Shown here piece by piece: positions 24,216 through 35,800 of a DNA stretch of 64,000 nucleotides. The stretch is from NCBI GenBank assembly GCA_028023455.1, contig JAQFVV010006855.1, forward strand, positions 1 through 64,000. The letters run 5' to 3'. This DNA comes from Epiperipatus broadwayi (Eukaryota > Onychophora > Udeonychophora > Euonychophora > Peripatidae). The first letter of the stretch is position 1. Every line of letters starts with the position of its first letter. The position numbers were made by a program, and so were the translations under genes. The notes beneath the pieces are model-generated. The model had not been told where the DNA came from. It saw nothing but the letters and a program-made list of their open reading frames with translations, and did no database searches.

Positions 24216-26034
24216 GTTGGAAAAAGAAAGTGAGCAATGTGATTTTTTTTTCACTCTTTAAAAATTGAAAAAAAGGAAGGAAATGACTCTTGTTTTAAAG
24301 CCACTATAGACGAAGATGTGCATCTATATAAGTAATTTCCAGCAATATTAAGATTAAAAAGAAAGAATGGAACAAAATTGAATTACTTGGAAGAAATTAT
24401 TAACAATTATATAAAAATGATATTAATATATCTTGCTGTGCATAATACCATGAATTTGCATTGCTACAACCATTTTTTCTACTTCCTGAATAATACAGAA
24501 TGGGTTAAAATCACTAATCTACTGTGGACTCATATACCAATCAAATAATAACCAACAATGATAGAGTTTGAAGCCAACCACACAAGCTATATGAAATGCT
24601 TATTTTCTGGCTTCTGGTCTATTCTAGGCTCATTACCTTTGGATGGATGGAGAAGGGGAAAGAATAGGAAAAGAAAATGTATAAAAGCCATATATAGCCA
24701 AATTTGAAGCTATGAATCAAATTTTTGTTAAAGTTTTCCTCAGTCATCTAAAGTGTCTAAAATGATTTTCTTTTAAATGGGAGAGACAAAAAAATCCACC
24801 AGTTTATACCTATCTAAAAGCCTTTATAATAACTCTTTTTGAAATGGTAGAATGAAGCCAATCAATGAATTCAGCATTATCAAAAGTATCAACAATAAAT
24901 AATTTTAAAATTGAAGAAATAATCAAGTCAATCAATTCATGTTTATCTTAAAAGTATCTGCAAGAACTTTTCTTTTTTTTATGGAGCAAAGACAAGCAGT
25001 CTGAAAATTCAAACTCAGGACATTTATAAGAAGTGAAAGTAATCAGGTAACTATGAACTTTCTTTAACAGATCTTTTATTTTTGCTTATTAAAAGTAAAT
25101 CTTAATTTATTGGTCAAAGCATTATTTTTTTTCTTTGATACAGAAACATTAAAGGCTTGTTTATCGATAGTTATTCTCAATATCACATAACATAACATAA
25201 ACACAGTTTAAATCTTTGAACTTAAATTTTCATTATTTTTTTATTATTATTATTTTAATATTATATATTGTAATATTGAAATGTTTTTTTTAATTGTTCT
25301 TTAGTTGTTATGATAATGAGCAACCTATAAATATATGCATTTATAATGTTTTTTTTTATATTGTTGCATATTAAAATTGTATTTTATTTTATTTTGCTAA
25401 AAGGTTGCAAAAATATTCTTTATATATGTAATTTATGTATTAATCTCTAATATAGGGGTATACATTTCAAACATATGTGTTAACATTACCGAATGTGTGC
25501 ATGTGTAACTGCTTATACAAACACGTCAAAAGAATAGGTTATACATAATTAGTTTAAATACGAGAAATTATAAAGCAAGACTTACATATGAATGGAAGTG
25601 AAATAAAACACAAGTTACATATGAAATTTATTTTTTATGACATAATAAGTTAGGAAAGTCTTAGTAAGCATTACATGAAATATTTTTTTAAATGTCATTT
25701 TTGGGCCAGCTTATTTTAAACTTATCCAAAATGACGAACTTGTATATAAAATTTTGTATTAGTTCTATATTGAATTAATGTAATAATAAGCCATTTACCT
25801 AATTAGTAAATTTGATTTTAAAGAAAGAAAGAGTAATAGTATTAATAAAATATAATTATATATCTTAATTGGTTTCCGAGTTCTTATTAAAAATATTGTT
25901 GTATTTTTCTTGTCTTAATTCTATTGTCATCATCATCGCTCACAGATATTAAGAATCATCATTCATAAATATTGAGCAAGAATTCGCAAATATTAAGAAA
26001 TATTAAAAAAAAAAAAAGCGCTCGCAAAATGTTA
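24216..26034. other. AT-rich intergenic DNA, nothing seen
   Basis: No coding similarity, array or transposon end was recognised. The composition matches the rest of the non-coding window. Confidence 0.55.
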
Positions 26035-26217
26035 AGTAAACTAGAATGTTGATTTGCGTTTAAGTATTTGGGGGTTAAGTTTGATAATAACCAAGTTTTA
26101 ATAATTATAGGTGTATAATAAGCTATAAGTAAACTAGAATGTTGATTTGCGTTTAAGTATTTGGGGGTTAAGCTTGATAATAACCAAGTTTTAATAATTA
26201 TAGGTGTATAATAAGCT
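26035..26217. repeat. Tandem duplication, period 93 bp, two copies
   Basis: 26035-26127 and 26128-26217 are almost identical, starting AGTAAACTAGAATGTTG and ending GTGTATAATAAGCT. The 99-codon open frame across it on the minus strand is only the translation of this repeat. Confidence 0.9.
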
Positions 26218-26419
26218 AAAATTATATTGTGCTCATGAGTTTTGATCATCTTCATCAAAGATGAATATCGTATTATTGATTAAAACATTGTTTCAAATAA
26301 TACTATACAGGAGTTAAGATCGCGATCATTATTGATTAAATAAAGTATAATCATTAAATCTAATGTTTAACATAATTAATATATTTAGTAAATAAGGATT
26401 TATAGAAAGTTGAATATCA

Positions 26420-26760
26420 TGCATAGAGATTCGTGATGATTATTCATCAGCACTAGTATTATTAAATCCTAGTTTTAACTATAAAAGTATTTTGGTAAAT
26501 AAACAAACTTATATAAATGCTAGTGAATGTAATAATTAAATCCCAGTTTGACATGGGATGATTTTAAAAAGTGCTTATGAGTTTATAAAGATAAATTTAT
26601 TGTTGTGAGTTCATTATAAAGCTATGGCTGGTATCATCATCACTATTATTATCATTATTATTATCATCATCATTATTACCTTTATATTGTGATAAATAAT
26701 CTAGTTAAATGGCCATCAATATCAATAATGGTCTTCACAATGCTTGTTTAGAAGCCATTA
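26420..26760 (+). repeat. Dispersed repeat, copy 2 of a diverged pair
   Basis: Partner of 11770-12060 (blocks described there). It includes a run of ATC/ATT trinucleotides at about 26633-26683. Confidence 0.45.
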
Positions 26761-28319
26761 ATAAGATTATACTTGTCTGTTCATCAATATACATAAAATG
26801 AGCTAGCAATGTCTATAAAAGTCTTGATCTATATAAATTTTGTGATATGGGGATCTTATGATTTTATTGACATAAGTAAAATATAAGAGTGTCATTTTTT
26901 TTCATTAGTCATTCAAGTCATGTGTGATAGAAATGTACCGAATGAGTTTGAACTCAGTACACTATAAACAGATATTTATCTAGATTTAAAACAATCTAGT
27001 GGCGCTCGTGGGAAAACACCTGGACTTAGCTAAACTGAATAGAGGTGATCCCATCCCTTTTCCAACTTATTAACTTTATATAATATGTTTTATAAGTTGT
27101 CATGAATAGCACCAGTGTGTGCATGTGACCGTGAATGGTCTTATATAGTTGGAAAGAAGAATAGGAAGGATTCTTTGTTAAAAGAACCTGGTATTGGAGA
27201 TAAGCATAATGCACTCCAGGGATCTCACAGTGGGTTATTTTATTCAGATGCTATATTTAATATTATTTTTATTTGATGACAATGGCTAGTATGTTTTATT
27301 GTTCAAATGACTTCCCCAATATTTAAATATCATTAAATATTTAATGATGATAGTTTTAAATTTCACTGTTGTTATTTTAAGTACTAAGAAATGAGATAAT
27401 TTATTTATTTCATTATTAATGTGACAGAATTAATGTTTAGGATAGTTGCAATCGGGCTATAATGTTATATTTATTGAATTATAGCAACTATCATTTTATC
27501 ATTCATCAATATGAATCTATTTTAATAATCAATAATTGCTTTTATAATTTTAATTCAGTTACAATATATATATATATATATCAGTCTCTAAGTTTATATA
27601 TATATATATATATATATATCAGTCTCTAAGTTTATTCTAGCCAGGTTTTAATAGAATCACAATATTTATATATTTTTAACAAAACCAACCTCTATGTCTT
27701 CCATAATCTTCATCAACAAGTGTTGAGTTTTTAAAGATTTTCAACGTTTTTTATACTTAAAGTTAAGGTATTTTAAAGTAATTTAATAGAGTGAAATTCT
27801 TGGTTTATTCATGAGGCACTGTGTACTTTATTTGCTAATGTTATTAAGCTTTATGCGTGTCAGAACTGCACATTACATTATGAATAATATCTGGAATGCT
27901 AATCAGATCTTTTAAAAAAATAAAGAACCTGTTGGATGAATAAATTCATTATATTTGTCCCTGTATATATAAAAATACGATTTGTCAGATGTGTGTTTGT
28001 TTTTATTTTACTTTACTTATATGATATGTATATTAGACAAAATGTCTCATATCCACAAATAGTGAATTAGTAACATTGATAGTATGTGTGCATATATGTT
28101 TAACTGGCACAATATAAATAAAGAAATGTGCATATGCAAAATCTTGTGACAATATTTAAATAGGTCTAGAATTTTTCAAATATTACAGCGATTATTATGA
28201 CATATTACTTTTATCCACTACAGAAATGTACAGTCAATAATTTTATTGGATAAGGTGCTTCTGGTTGTAGATGAATGATTACAAGACAAATACATTCAAC
28301 GTTCTTTTAAATAATTAAG
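26761..28319. other. AT-rich intergenic DNA with small TA repeats
   Basis: A TA run followed by CAGTCTCTAAGTTTA occurs twice in tandem at about 27566-27632. No gene was recognised. Confidence 0.55.
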
Positions 28320-28620
28320 GAATACTATTTTTATGCTCAGATAATTGCATGAAAATTGTCAGGAACAAAAATGTGCTTTATATATAAGTTATATAGATTT
28401 TGACAAGGCATTTCAATTAATTAATAAAACAGAACTATGATATATTTTAATATTAGTTAATTTTTCATAAAAAAGCTTATTAACATTATACATCTTGTGC
28501 TTGATGGAATAAAAAGACGTTATTCCTACTATAGACAGAAATTTGAGTTTTTTTTATTAAGGAAAAAAAATGCAGGTGACTGATCACCTTTTACTGTGAT
28601 GTAAATACATTTGTTTAACA
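28320..28620 (+). pseudogene. Short LINE reverse-transcriptase scrap
   Basis: The translation near 28389-28440 reads SYIDFDKAFQLINKTEL, the RT motif A region of RTE/Jockey-like LINEs with D-x4-F-D degraded to F-Q. It is followed by KKLINIIHLVLDGIKRR, which fits the next conserved block of the same kind of RT. The piece is a few hundred bases and full of frame breaks. It is a different family from the LINE at 32.6 kb, judged by the motif A wording. Confidence 0.6.
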
Positions 28621-28912
28621 AAATCTTGAAATCATACCACAGTCAATAACCTTAGTCTTCGCCATTGATTCATAAGAGTCTTTGAATTGTCAAATTCTTT
28701 AATTCACAGATCCTTAGAACTTTATCCATGTTGCCATTTTGTTGTATAAACTACATCTGTGGAATTCATACTTTAAACCATTTCAGAAGTTCCATCGCCT
28801 TTCTGTTTTGAGTCTTCTTCAAAATTTTCTTCTTGCCAGCTTATTTCTTCATCATCTGTGATTTCTGCCCTTTCATCAGTACACACGGGGGAGTACTAAT
28901 TTGTTGCTGCAT

Positions 28913-31491
28913 TTATTTTGGACAACTATCTACTTCCCTGCCTCTGGACCTATCACTATGATCCTCATCACTCAATTGCTCTTCTACATTATTAAGCTCT
29001 TCCATTGGATTATCAGACTTTTCTGAGATTATTTGCACTACTTCACCTTGCCTACTTCTGGGCCTGTCACTATGAGCCTCATCACTTAATTTCGCTTCTA
29101 TGTTATCGATTTCTTTCTCTGGATTATCTGCCTCTTCTGAGATTACTTGCCCTACTTCACTTTCACTACATACATGACCTTTCCAAAAAAGACATGTCCC
29201 TTTAGATTCAACAGTACATTTGAAGGTCATAGAATGAGCTAAAATATCATGTTCTATTACCTCAGGGTCATTGACTATCTGACCTGATTCAGTTTTCATC
29301 TCATTACCTGACTCATGTTGAGCCAGCTTCTTCTTCTGTCTTCTTTTTCTTTTTCTCCTTGAGAGACCCTGTTTTTTTCCTCTTGCTCACCACACAGCTC
29401 AATGTTTGAACCCACAACACTTTGCTCATCAGTTTGTGAGCCAGAGACATTCTGATTTTTCTTTTGAAACTTGCACTTTGTGTCATTTCACTCATTTGAG
29501 TTGAACTATTCTCACTTAGTTCAGTATCACTGAACATGTTAGCTTCTTTTAATTGACAAATTTCTTTTAATGTGCCTTCAGACTCTTCAGACTGTATTGA
29601 TTCAAAGCTGGGCAGTTTTGCCTGTGGTCATTGTTCCTTTATCTCTTTGGCCATATCTCTAGCTCAACCTGCATTTGTCCTATTTTCAAATCTACTGTGC
29701 AAGGTTTCTTGATTTTCCTTATAATATAGCTTATTTAGTTTCACTTTGTTATCTCTTAAATGAGATTCTCATAATTCCAGTTCTAATTGTTGACTTATTA
29801 CTGAAGGATTGATTAATGTTACTGTACATTTGTGCAATCCACTATAGCTTTTCCCACATTCTGTGCCTAATCTTTTCAGACAGGCCCTAATTAAATGGCC
29901 AGTGTCCCTGCATCCATAACACAGGTTGAATTCCTTGAATTACTATTTATATCAGGCTTTTATTCTGCTCAAGAACAGATGGTATATTTAGCGGACTGAT
30001 ACCTTTAGTCAACATCATTGTAAATATTGCATTGTTGGATGGCAGCTGAATCCCTGCTCCTCTTTCCATTAGGAAAGTGAACCATTGAAAAGAGCCAAAC
30101 TGTACTAATAGTCCATGCAATTCATCTTTTCCAAATGCCACATGACAATTCCGTGCCATACCTGCTATCAATCTTTCCAGGTCAATTTGAACTAAATATT
30201 TTCCATGTAAAAACATTTGAGATCGTTTGAATCTTTCTTTGGCTAAAGTGTTCTCAAATTCTATTGTGTTGTATTTTTGTTAGGATGATAATAGATCCTC
30301 CTTATTGAATCAATGATATTTAAGTCCTTGATTAAGACAAATAGCTCATTTATTGGAAATATGAAAAGTTTGTATTTTCTATTTGTTGTGTTCAATGTTA
30401 AAGTATACTGATTCTGGAAGCTAAAAAAGGAATTAAATAATGTCTGAGGAATTCTATTATTGAATTCTTCATTGACTGATTAAAAGTCTTCTGGAATGAG
30501 ATTATTTTATCCTGATCAAAGTTGTTCTTACTTGACTCAACATTATGATATATTAAGCCATTCTCAAACCTATTCTCATGGAAGAAGCCAGCATGATTAG
30601 TTTTCTCATACTTTGCATTGTCTGGATTGATTTCATGACTTCTGACTGCTAACTCTATCTTTGTCCCAAGGCCCATAACCCCTTGCTCTATTTTACAGCT
30701 ATTGGCATATGGATGTATTGACACCTTGCCATTCAGAAGTCATTGTATCCTTTTTTAACTTTTCTGCAAACATTGGAAGTAATAGTTTTGCATTATTGCT
30801 CTCACCAGCAGGTTCGACTGGATATTTCTGGGCTTCTGTAACTTTTCCCCTATTTTTTCCAAGCTTTGGCTTTTAATTGTCATGATTTTGTCTAGATAAT
30901 TACTTTGTGTACTTTTCCTGAGCTCGTTTTTAGTTTGTTCTTCGATATTTATTCTTGTATTGATCAATGTAGAGTCTCTTTGATGATATTTGTCTTTGTT
31001 TCAAGTCCAGTTTTGCTTCTATATCATGAATTTCGGGCACTTTCGGTACAGTGCCCTCTTTTGTGACAAAATTCCCGTGATTTTTAATTTTTATCGTTTT
31101 AGATTTTAATAGTCTTGTGATGGACCCCACCAACTTTATTTTCAACAAATTTTCATGAAACTTGGCAGTATCATTAAGATTTAGCTTATGTTTCATTGTA
31201 TCAACTTAGTTTGCTGCATCTCAATTTTTTCATTGATTTTTAGTCCAATATCTACCGAATTTTCTGTACAATTTGAATATTCTTTTAGAACAGTTTTTTT
31301 TTATTCCCCTCAAATTTCATTTTTTTCTGAACTTGCTTTAATTCTTTCACCTCTAAACATCTTTCTGAACTACTTTTAACCGAATTAGGTTGTTTAAATA
31401 CATCCAGAATTACTTGATCACTTCTCAATATGTCATTAAGTTTAATACTACTGAATGCTTGCTTATTCTGACTTTGACAGTCAGCATACAT
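28913..31491 (-). pseudogene. Decayed LINE ORF1-like (gag-like) gene with zinc knuckle
   Basis: A series of minus-strand open stretches (31491-31285, 31196-30930, 30967-30755, 30724-30398, 30216-29947, 29537-29313, 29299-28913) seems to be one broken protein. The N-terminal two-thirds is Lys/Asn/Ser-rich without a known domain. At 30216-29947 is a folded-looking stretch with GKYLVQIDLERL and GIQLPSNNAIFTM. Just after it, near 29920-29830, comes CYGCRDTGHLIRACLKRL, a perfect CX2CX4HX4C knuckle, then GKSYSGLHKC. The C-terminal part is acidic with an internal duplication. This order (RNA-binding-like domain, knuckle) suits a LINE ORF1 or a Gag. No RT follows downstream. The exact family is uncertain. 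Confidence 0.5.
28938..29165 (-). repeat. Tandem duplication encoding a 38-residue acidic unit
   Basis: Two adjacent units of 114 bp encode VGQVISEEADNP...HSDRPRSR and VVQIISEKSDNP...HSDRSRGR. They lie in the C-terminal part of the ORF1-like pseudogene. The reading frame survives across both units, so the duplication predates loss of function or arose in frame. Confidence 0.8.
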
Positions 31492-32462
31492 CTTGGGAAG
31501 GTTATAAAATCTTCCCCTTTCACTTTATCAATTTTGGACACTTAATAAACAAAATTAAGAACAAGAAAACACTCTGCTACAAGATTGTAGCTTAATCTTG
31601 GGTCTTAGAATAATTGAAATAATTTTTTTTTTAAATTTTCTTTACAATACTTTGAAATTCTACTTGAGCTGATGTGAGTCTTCTTAGCTTCATGCACTTC
31701 GCCCTCTAGCATGTTGTTGATTATAGAAATTTAAGCATTTGAAAGAAAAAACGTGTGCTTAGCAAAGACATACACTTGTTACAAAATTTTTTTGATTTCT
31801 AAGACAGTAATAAGCAGTTTATTGAATTTACAGTTATGTTGTAATAACAGTTTGAAATAGACATTTAGTTTGAGTGGTGAAAAGTGAAAACACGAATTCC
31901 ATCATTTTAGACTCTAGATATAATGTGAATTGACACTTTTTACATTTTTTTCCATTTTAAAAGTCAATGTAGAAAAACAATTTCAATTTTCGAATGCAAT
32001 GTGTAAAGATTTTGCTTCAGTTATTAATATTAAAAAAATTCAAGTTCTTTATAAACCACTGGCTATAGGAAAATTTTAACAAATATTTAGCTTGGATGAT
32101 TGCCGTCTTGAGAATGTAAGCAAACTTAAAAATCATGATTGATGTTTTAAGTAGAAAGTTGGTGTTACCGCTTAGAAGTGTATAACACACACTTCAAAGA
32201 GCAGTTGCCGCTTTTAGCAAAAAAAGTGATAAAATATTTCATCACGGTGAAAAAACTACTGTAATTAAATTAGTGGTTTATAGACCATTTAATTAATTTA
32301 ATTTATAGTATTAAAACATGTATGACCAATTCATGTACCATAAAGATATTACAAAAGCTTTATTAAAAATGGTCAATAAAATTGTAAAAGTACAAAGGCA
32401 ATATAATTAGACTCGTAATACATTTTTCAATTTGCTAAATGTGATATCAGTCCATGAAAGTA
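31492..32462. other. AT-rich intergenic DNA, nothing seen
   Basis: No coding similarity or repeat was recognised between the ORF1-like remnant and the repeat that precedes the LINE at 32.57 kb. Confidence 0.55.
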
Positions 32463-32548
32463 AACTAGTCTGGGGATAAATTGGATGAATAGGCGCTAGA
32501 GGGGATGTTATGTACAAACCTTCTTGCATCCATTGATTACTAAGCTTA
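32463..32548 (+). repeat. About 85-bp repeat on the left of the LINE
   Basis: Similar to 34619-34703: CTAGTCTGGG(G)ATAAATT against CTAATCTGGGAATATTA, then GGGATGTTATGTACAAACC against GGGTTTTATGCACAAACC, then TTCTTGCATCCATTGATT against TTCATACATCCATTGATT. The two copies are in the same orientation and flank the LINE at 32.57-34.27 kb. Confidence 0.7.
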
Positions 32549-32569
32549 ACACTGGGTGGCACTACTGTC

Positions 32570-34190
32570 TGGAGAGTTTGAGTTTTATAGATATAGAGAA
32601 GGCATATGATAGAGTAAATAGAAATAGATTATGGATAAGTTTAGTAAATTTGGGAATGGAGGGAGCTTTAGTAGATATTATAAAGAAATTATATGAAAAT
32701 AATTATTATACATATTAATTAGGGAATATAGAATCAGTTAAAGTTAAAAATGGGGTGGGACTAAGACAAGGATGCCCTTTGTCACCTATTTTGTTTGTAT
32801 TGTATTTGAGTGAAATGGAAAGAGCAATAAAAAGATTAGGAAGAGGTATAGAGATACTATTAATAGGTAATAAGGGAGTATATATTTTGTCAGGTCTTTT
32901 TTTTGCAGATGATATTTTTTTGTGTGCAGAAAGAAGAGAGGATATAGAAGTTATGTTGAGAACATGTACAAGGGTGGGTAAAGAGATGGGGATTAAATTT
33001 AGTGAAGAAAAATCAAATATAATGATGGTTAATAGTGGGGAAAGAGAAGATGTAGAATTTTTGTTGGGGGATATTAAGTTAAGTGTGGTGAATAAATATA
33101 GTTATTTGGGAATTATTTTAAGTAATCAGAATAATTATTTGGATGAACAGGAGAAAAAATTGATAAATGAAGCAAAGAAAAGAAAGGGATTGATAAAGAA
33201 ATTAACAGTGTTTTCATATAATAAATATGATGTAGCTAGAATTATATGGAAAGGAGTTGCAGTAGCAGAGTTAACATATGGTAATGATGCGTTATATGTT
33301 AGTAATGGGGTATTAAATTACTTAGAAAAAGTTCAAAGGGAAGTAGGAAGACAGGCATTGGATGCAGATGTATGGACAGCAAGGGAGGCAATTCAAGGAA
33401 AAATGGGATGGTCAAGTTTTCATATGAGAGATGCAAAAAGTAAAATGAAAATGTTTGGTAGATTGTAGTTTATGGATAATAAAAGAATAGCTAAAATAGT
33501 ATTTAATTGGGTTATGAGTAAAGGGCAGGTAACAAGATGGGTGAGAAAGGTAATATGGTATGCAAAAGATTTGGATAAAGAATTTATATCTGTATATTTG
33601 TATAAAAGATGGGATGATTGTGTTAGGAGGATTGTTGAGTGTTATAGTGGTAAGGAATGGGATAAAAGAATAGATTTACTAATAAAGAATAGGGAATTAG
33701 AGAAATGGAGAATTAGTATGGAGAGTAAAAAGAGTTTAAATATATATAGAAATAAACAGAATATTAGGTGTGAGTTAATTTATGATAATAGTAAGGAAAA
33801 TAGTTTATTGTTTAATGCTTGAACAGGATCTTTAGCAACAAGAGAATATACATGTAAATGAAAAAATATGGGTGATTTAGTCTGTAAATTATGTAAGGAA
33901 GAAATAGAAAATATTAGGCATTTGTTAATAGAATGTAAATGCTTGAAAACAGAAATGGCACATATAATGAAGTTATGGGAAAATAAACATGAAAAAAGTG
34001 ATTATACACAAAGTAGATTATTGGTTTTTATGTTGGGTTTTGAAAAAGATAAGGTGGATTTAGATATAAAGGCTGTAGAGTTGACAAAGATTATGTTGTG
34101 GAAATGTAATGTAGTAGAATATGAGAAAATTAGACTGGGGTTATGTTGTGGAAATGTAATGTAGTAGAATATGGGAAAATTAGACTGGGA
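32570..34190 (+). pseudogene. LINE ORF2, RT domain through C-terminal knuckle
   Basis: Best-preserved LINE of the window, 5'-truncated inside the RT domain. It opens at palm motif A (FIDIEKAYDRVNRNRLW, about 32587). It then has GVGLRQGCPLSPILF (32755-32800), the catalytic FFADDIFL box (about 32905), SYLGIILSN (about 33105), and a thumb/connection region with ALDADVWTAREAIQGK. After a stop at 33466 a second open stretch (33472-33822) continues, and a third (33868-34164) contains CKLCKEEIENIRHLLIEC, a CX2CX8HX4C knuckle typical of LINE C-termini. Single stops at 32717, 33466, 33820 and 33859 show it is inactive but only mildly decayed. The family matches 6236-7940. Sequence like this occurs in arthropod and mollusc LINEs by memory, but the clade is not assigned. 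Confidence 0.85.
34092..34190. repeat. Tandem duplication of about 49 bp at the LINE 3' end
   Basis: The unit TTATGTTGTGGAAATGTAAT ... AGACTGGG occurs twice back to back, differing at one base near the end (ATGAG against ATGGG). It extends the last LINE frame by repetition. Confidence 0.9.
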
Positions 34191-34203
34191 AATGTAAAAT
34201 TAA

Positions 34204-34269
34204 GTAGCTAACAAGTTTTTCATGGTATATTTGCTGAGAGATTCTTGACTTCGTTTAAGGAGTAGCTAC
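34204..34269 (+). ncRNA. Putative LINE 3' stem-loop element, copy A
   Basis: A 66-base element 14 bases after the LINE coding remnant. Its ends pair over 7 bp (GTAGCTA with TAGCTAC). A second copy of the same length at 53514-53579 is about 85% identical, with an unchanged core GCTGAGAGATTCTTGACTTC. Position 3 of the stem is A-T here and G-C there, a compensatory change. Both copies are followed by ACAT/CACAT repeats. A stem-loop followed by short tandem repeats at a LINE 3' end is the arrangement known for RT recognition in UnaL2-type LINEs. Calling it that here is inference. Confidence 0.5.
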
Positions 34270-34618
34270 AGTACATACATCACATTACTGCTAATAATAA
34301 CTTGTATAAGCATAGTTAATGATAATGGTGTGATGTTATTTTGGTTTTTCTACTTTTCCTGTTTATGATATGATAGTGACTGTAGTTTTGGATAATCCAA
34401 GAACACAAAAATATATAGATGCTGAAATGGGTTTAGATCTATATGACTATGTATGCAAATGAGCTTGAATTGAAAACATAAGTGGGTTTCATCTTGAGGT
34501 CTTAGCTTTATAGCTAATTGAATAGGTAAAAGTGGCAGATGGAGGATGGCATTAGATCCTTAGATCTAGGTGCAGATCTCTCAAATGCAAAGCTTTTCAC
34601 TGATAAAAGCCACAGACT

Positions 34619-34703
34619 AAAAACTAATCTGGGAATATTAATGAGTGGGCACTACATAGGGTTTTATGCACAAACCTTCATACATCCATTGATTTGTGGT
34701 TGA
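34619..34703 (+). repeat. About 85-bp repeat on the right of the LINE
   Basis: Partner of 32463-32548 (alignment described there). It lies about 350 bp beyond the LINE 3' stem-loop, so it is not a target-site duplication. Confidence 0.7.
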
Positions 34704-35202
34704 ACAATTTGCTACTGTAAACAATTGCAGTCCAATAAACAATGTAAATTTTATTCTAATCAATGTTTTTCCTACAAAATATGAGCGATTATATGCTATG
34801 GACCCAGTATGTGAGTGGGGCTTGGAAAAATAATATAGCTTATATTGTAGCTCCACTGTATGTTTAAGAGTTTCTTATTTAATAACTATAAATGTTTACA
34901 ATTGAGATAAATTGTCTATGGATTGCTTTATTTGCATAGCAAATTTTTTTGTTAGAAACTAATAACTAACACGCTATTTTAACATGTAAATAATTTATCA
35001 GATAAGTTCTGTCAATAGGAAAACTAAAAAAAAAACCATTGTATAATTAAATTTACTAATAAGAAATTTTTGTCTATTGTAGTAATTACTTCAAGAAATA
35101 GAGATATGGAACAATCAAGAATTTAAAATAGTAATGAAAATGTTTCTAATAGTATATGGACATCAGAAGTTCTAATAAATAGTTATATATATATATATAT
35201 AT
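34704..35202. other. AT-rich spacer ending in a TA run
   Basis: No gene was recognised. An (AT)n run at about 35183-35202 borders the inverted Penelope-like copy. Confidence 0.55.
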
Positions 35203-35790
35203 AAATCAAAACTATCCCAAATCCAAAATTCAACCATACCAGCATAAAAATAATATTAAAACACTACCAAAGGTTTCACTGCTACAAGCAGACTTCTCAA
35301 GAGTAAAGAACTACAAAAACTACCCAATATATATAATATTAAACATTACCCACAAATCCATTCACTTCCCATCCACCCTCAATATTAAAAGAACTCAAAT
35401 AAATTAATTGATTCAGAATAATAAATTTTCAATAATAAAGATTCTTTAATTCTTCTTTTGATTTCATTTCTCTCAAAGAAGACAACCTTAGCTTCATCAA
35501 AATCAATAGTGTGGCCTGTATCTTTTTCATGGACATACAAAGTAGAACTAAGATATCTATTTTTAACTCTACTTTTATGAACCTTTATTCTTTCATTTAA
35601 ACTCAAACTACTCTGACCTATGTAAACCTGCTTACAAAATAAACAAGGGATAAAATATACTACACCAGGAATAGTCTTTCTATCAAAAATTTCTTTTGTA
35701 TTATTTTATAAATTATTCAATGTAACACCCCTTTTCCAAGCAATTTTCTTATTTCCAAACAATCTACTATTTCTACATACAATTTTATAA
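35203..35790 (-). pseudogene. Penelope-like element 3' end with GIY-YIG nuclease, inverted copy
   Basis: On the minus strand the translation runs from about 35790 down to 35385. It contains GVVYFIPCLFCKQVYIGQ (GIY-YIG core with the extra Cys pair typical of Penelope-like elements), then SLSLNERIKVHKSRVKN, HTIDFDEAKVVFFERN and IKRRIKESLLLKIYY. This is the nuclease that nicks target DNA for reverse transcription. The RT domain is missing, so it is a 5'-truncated copy. One stop interrupts the start of the open stretch near 35706. The 3' UTR (35203-35384) includes a GGTTTCACTGCTACAAGCAG-type block (complement). It is more intact than its plus-strand partner. Confidence 0.85.
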
Positions 35791-35800
35791 GAAGACATTT

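Noticed and set aside
25959-26258. 99-codon minus-strand frame with repeated YYTPIIIKTWLLS
   Set aside because: It is just the translation of the 93-bp tandem duplication.
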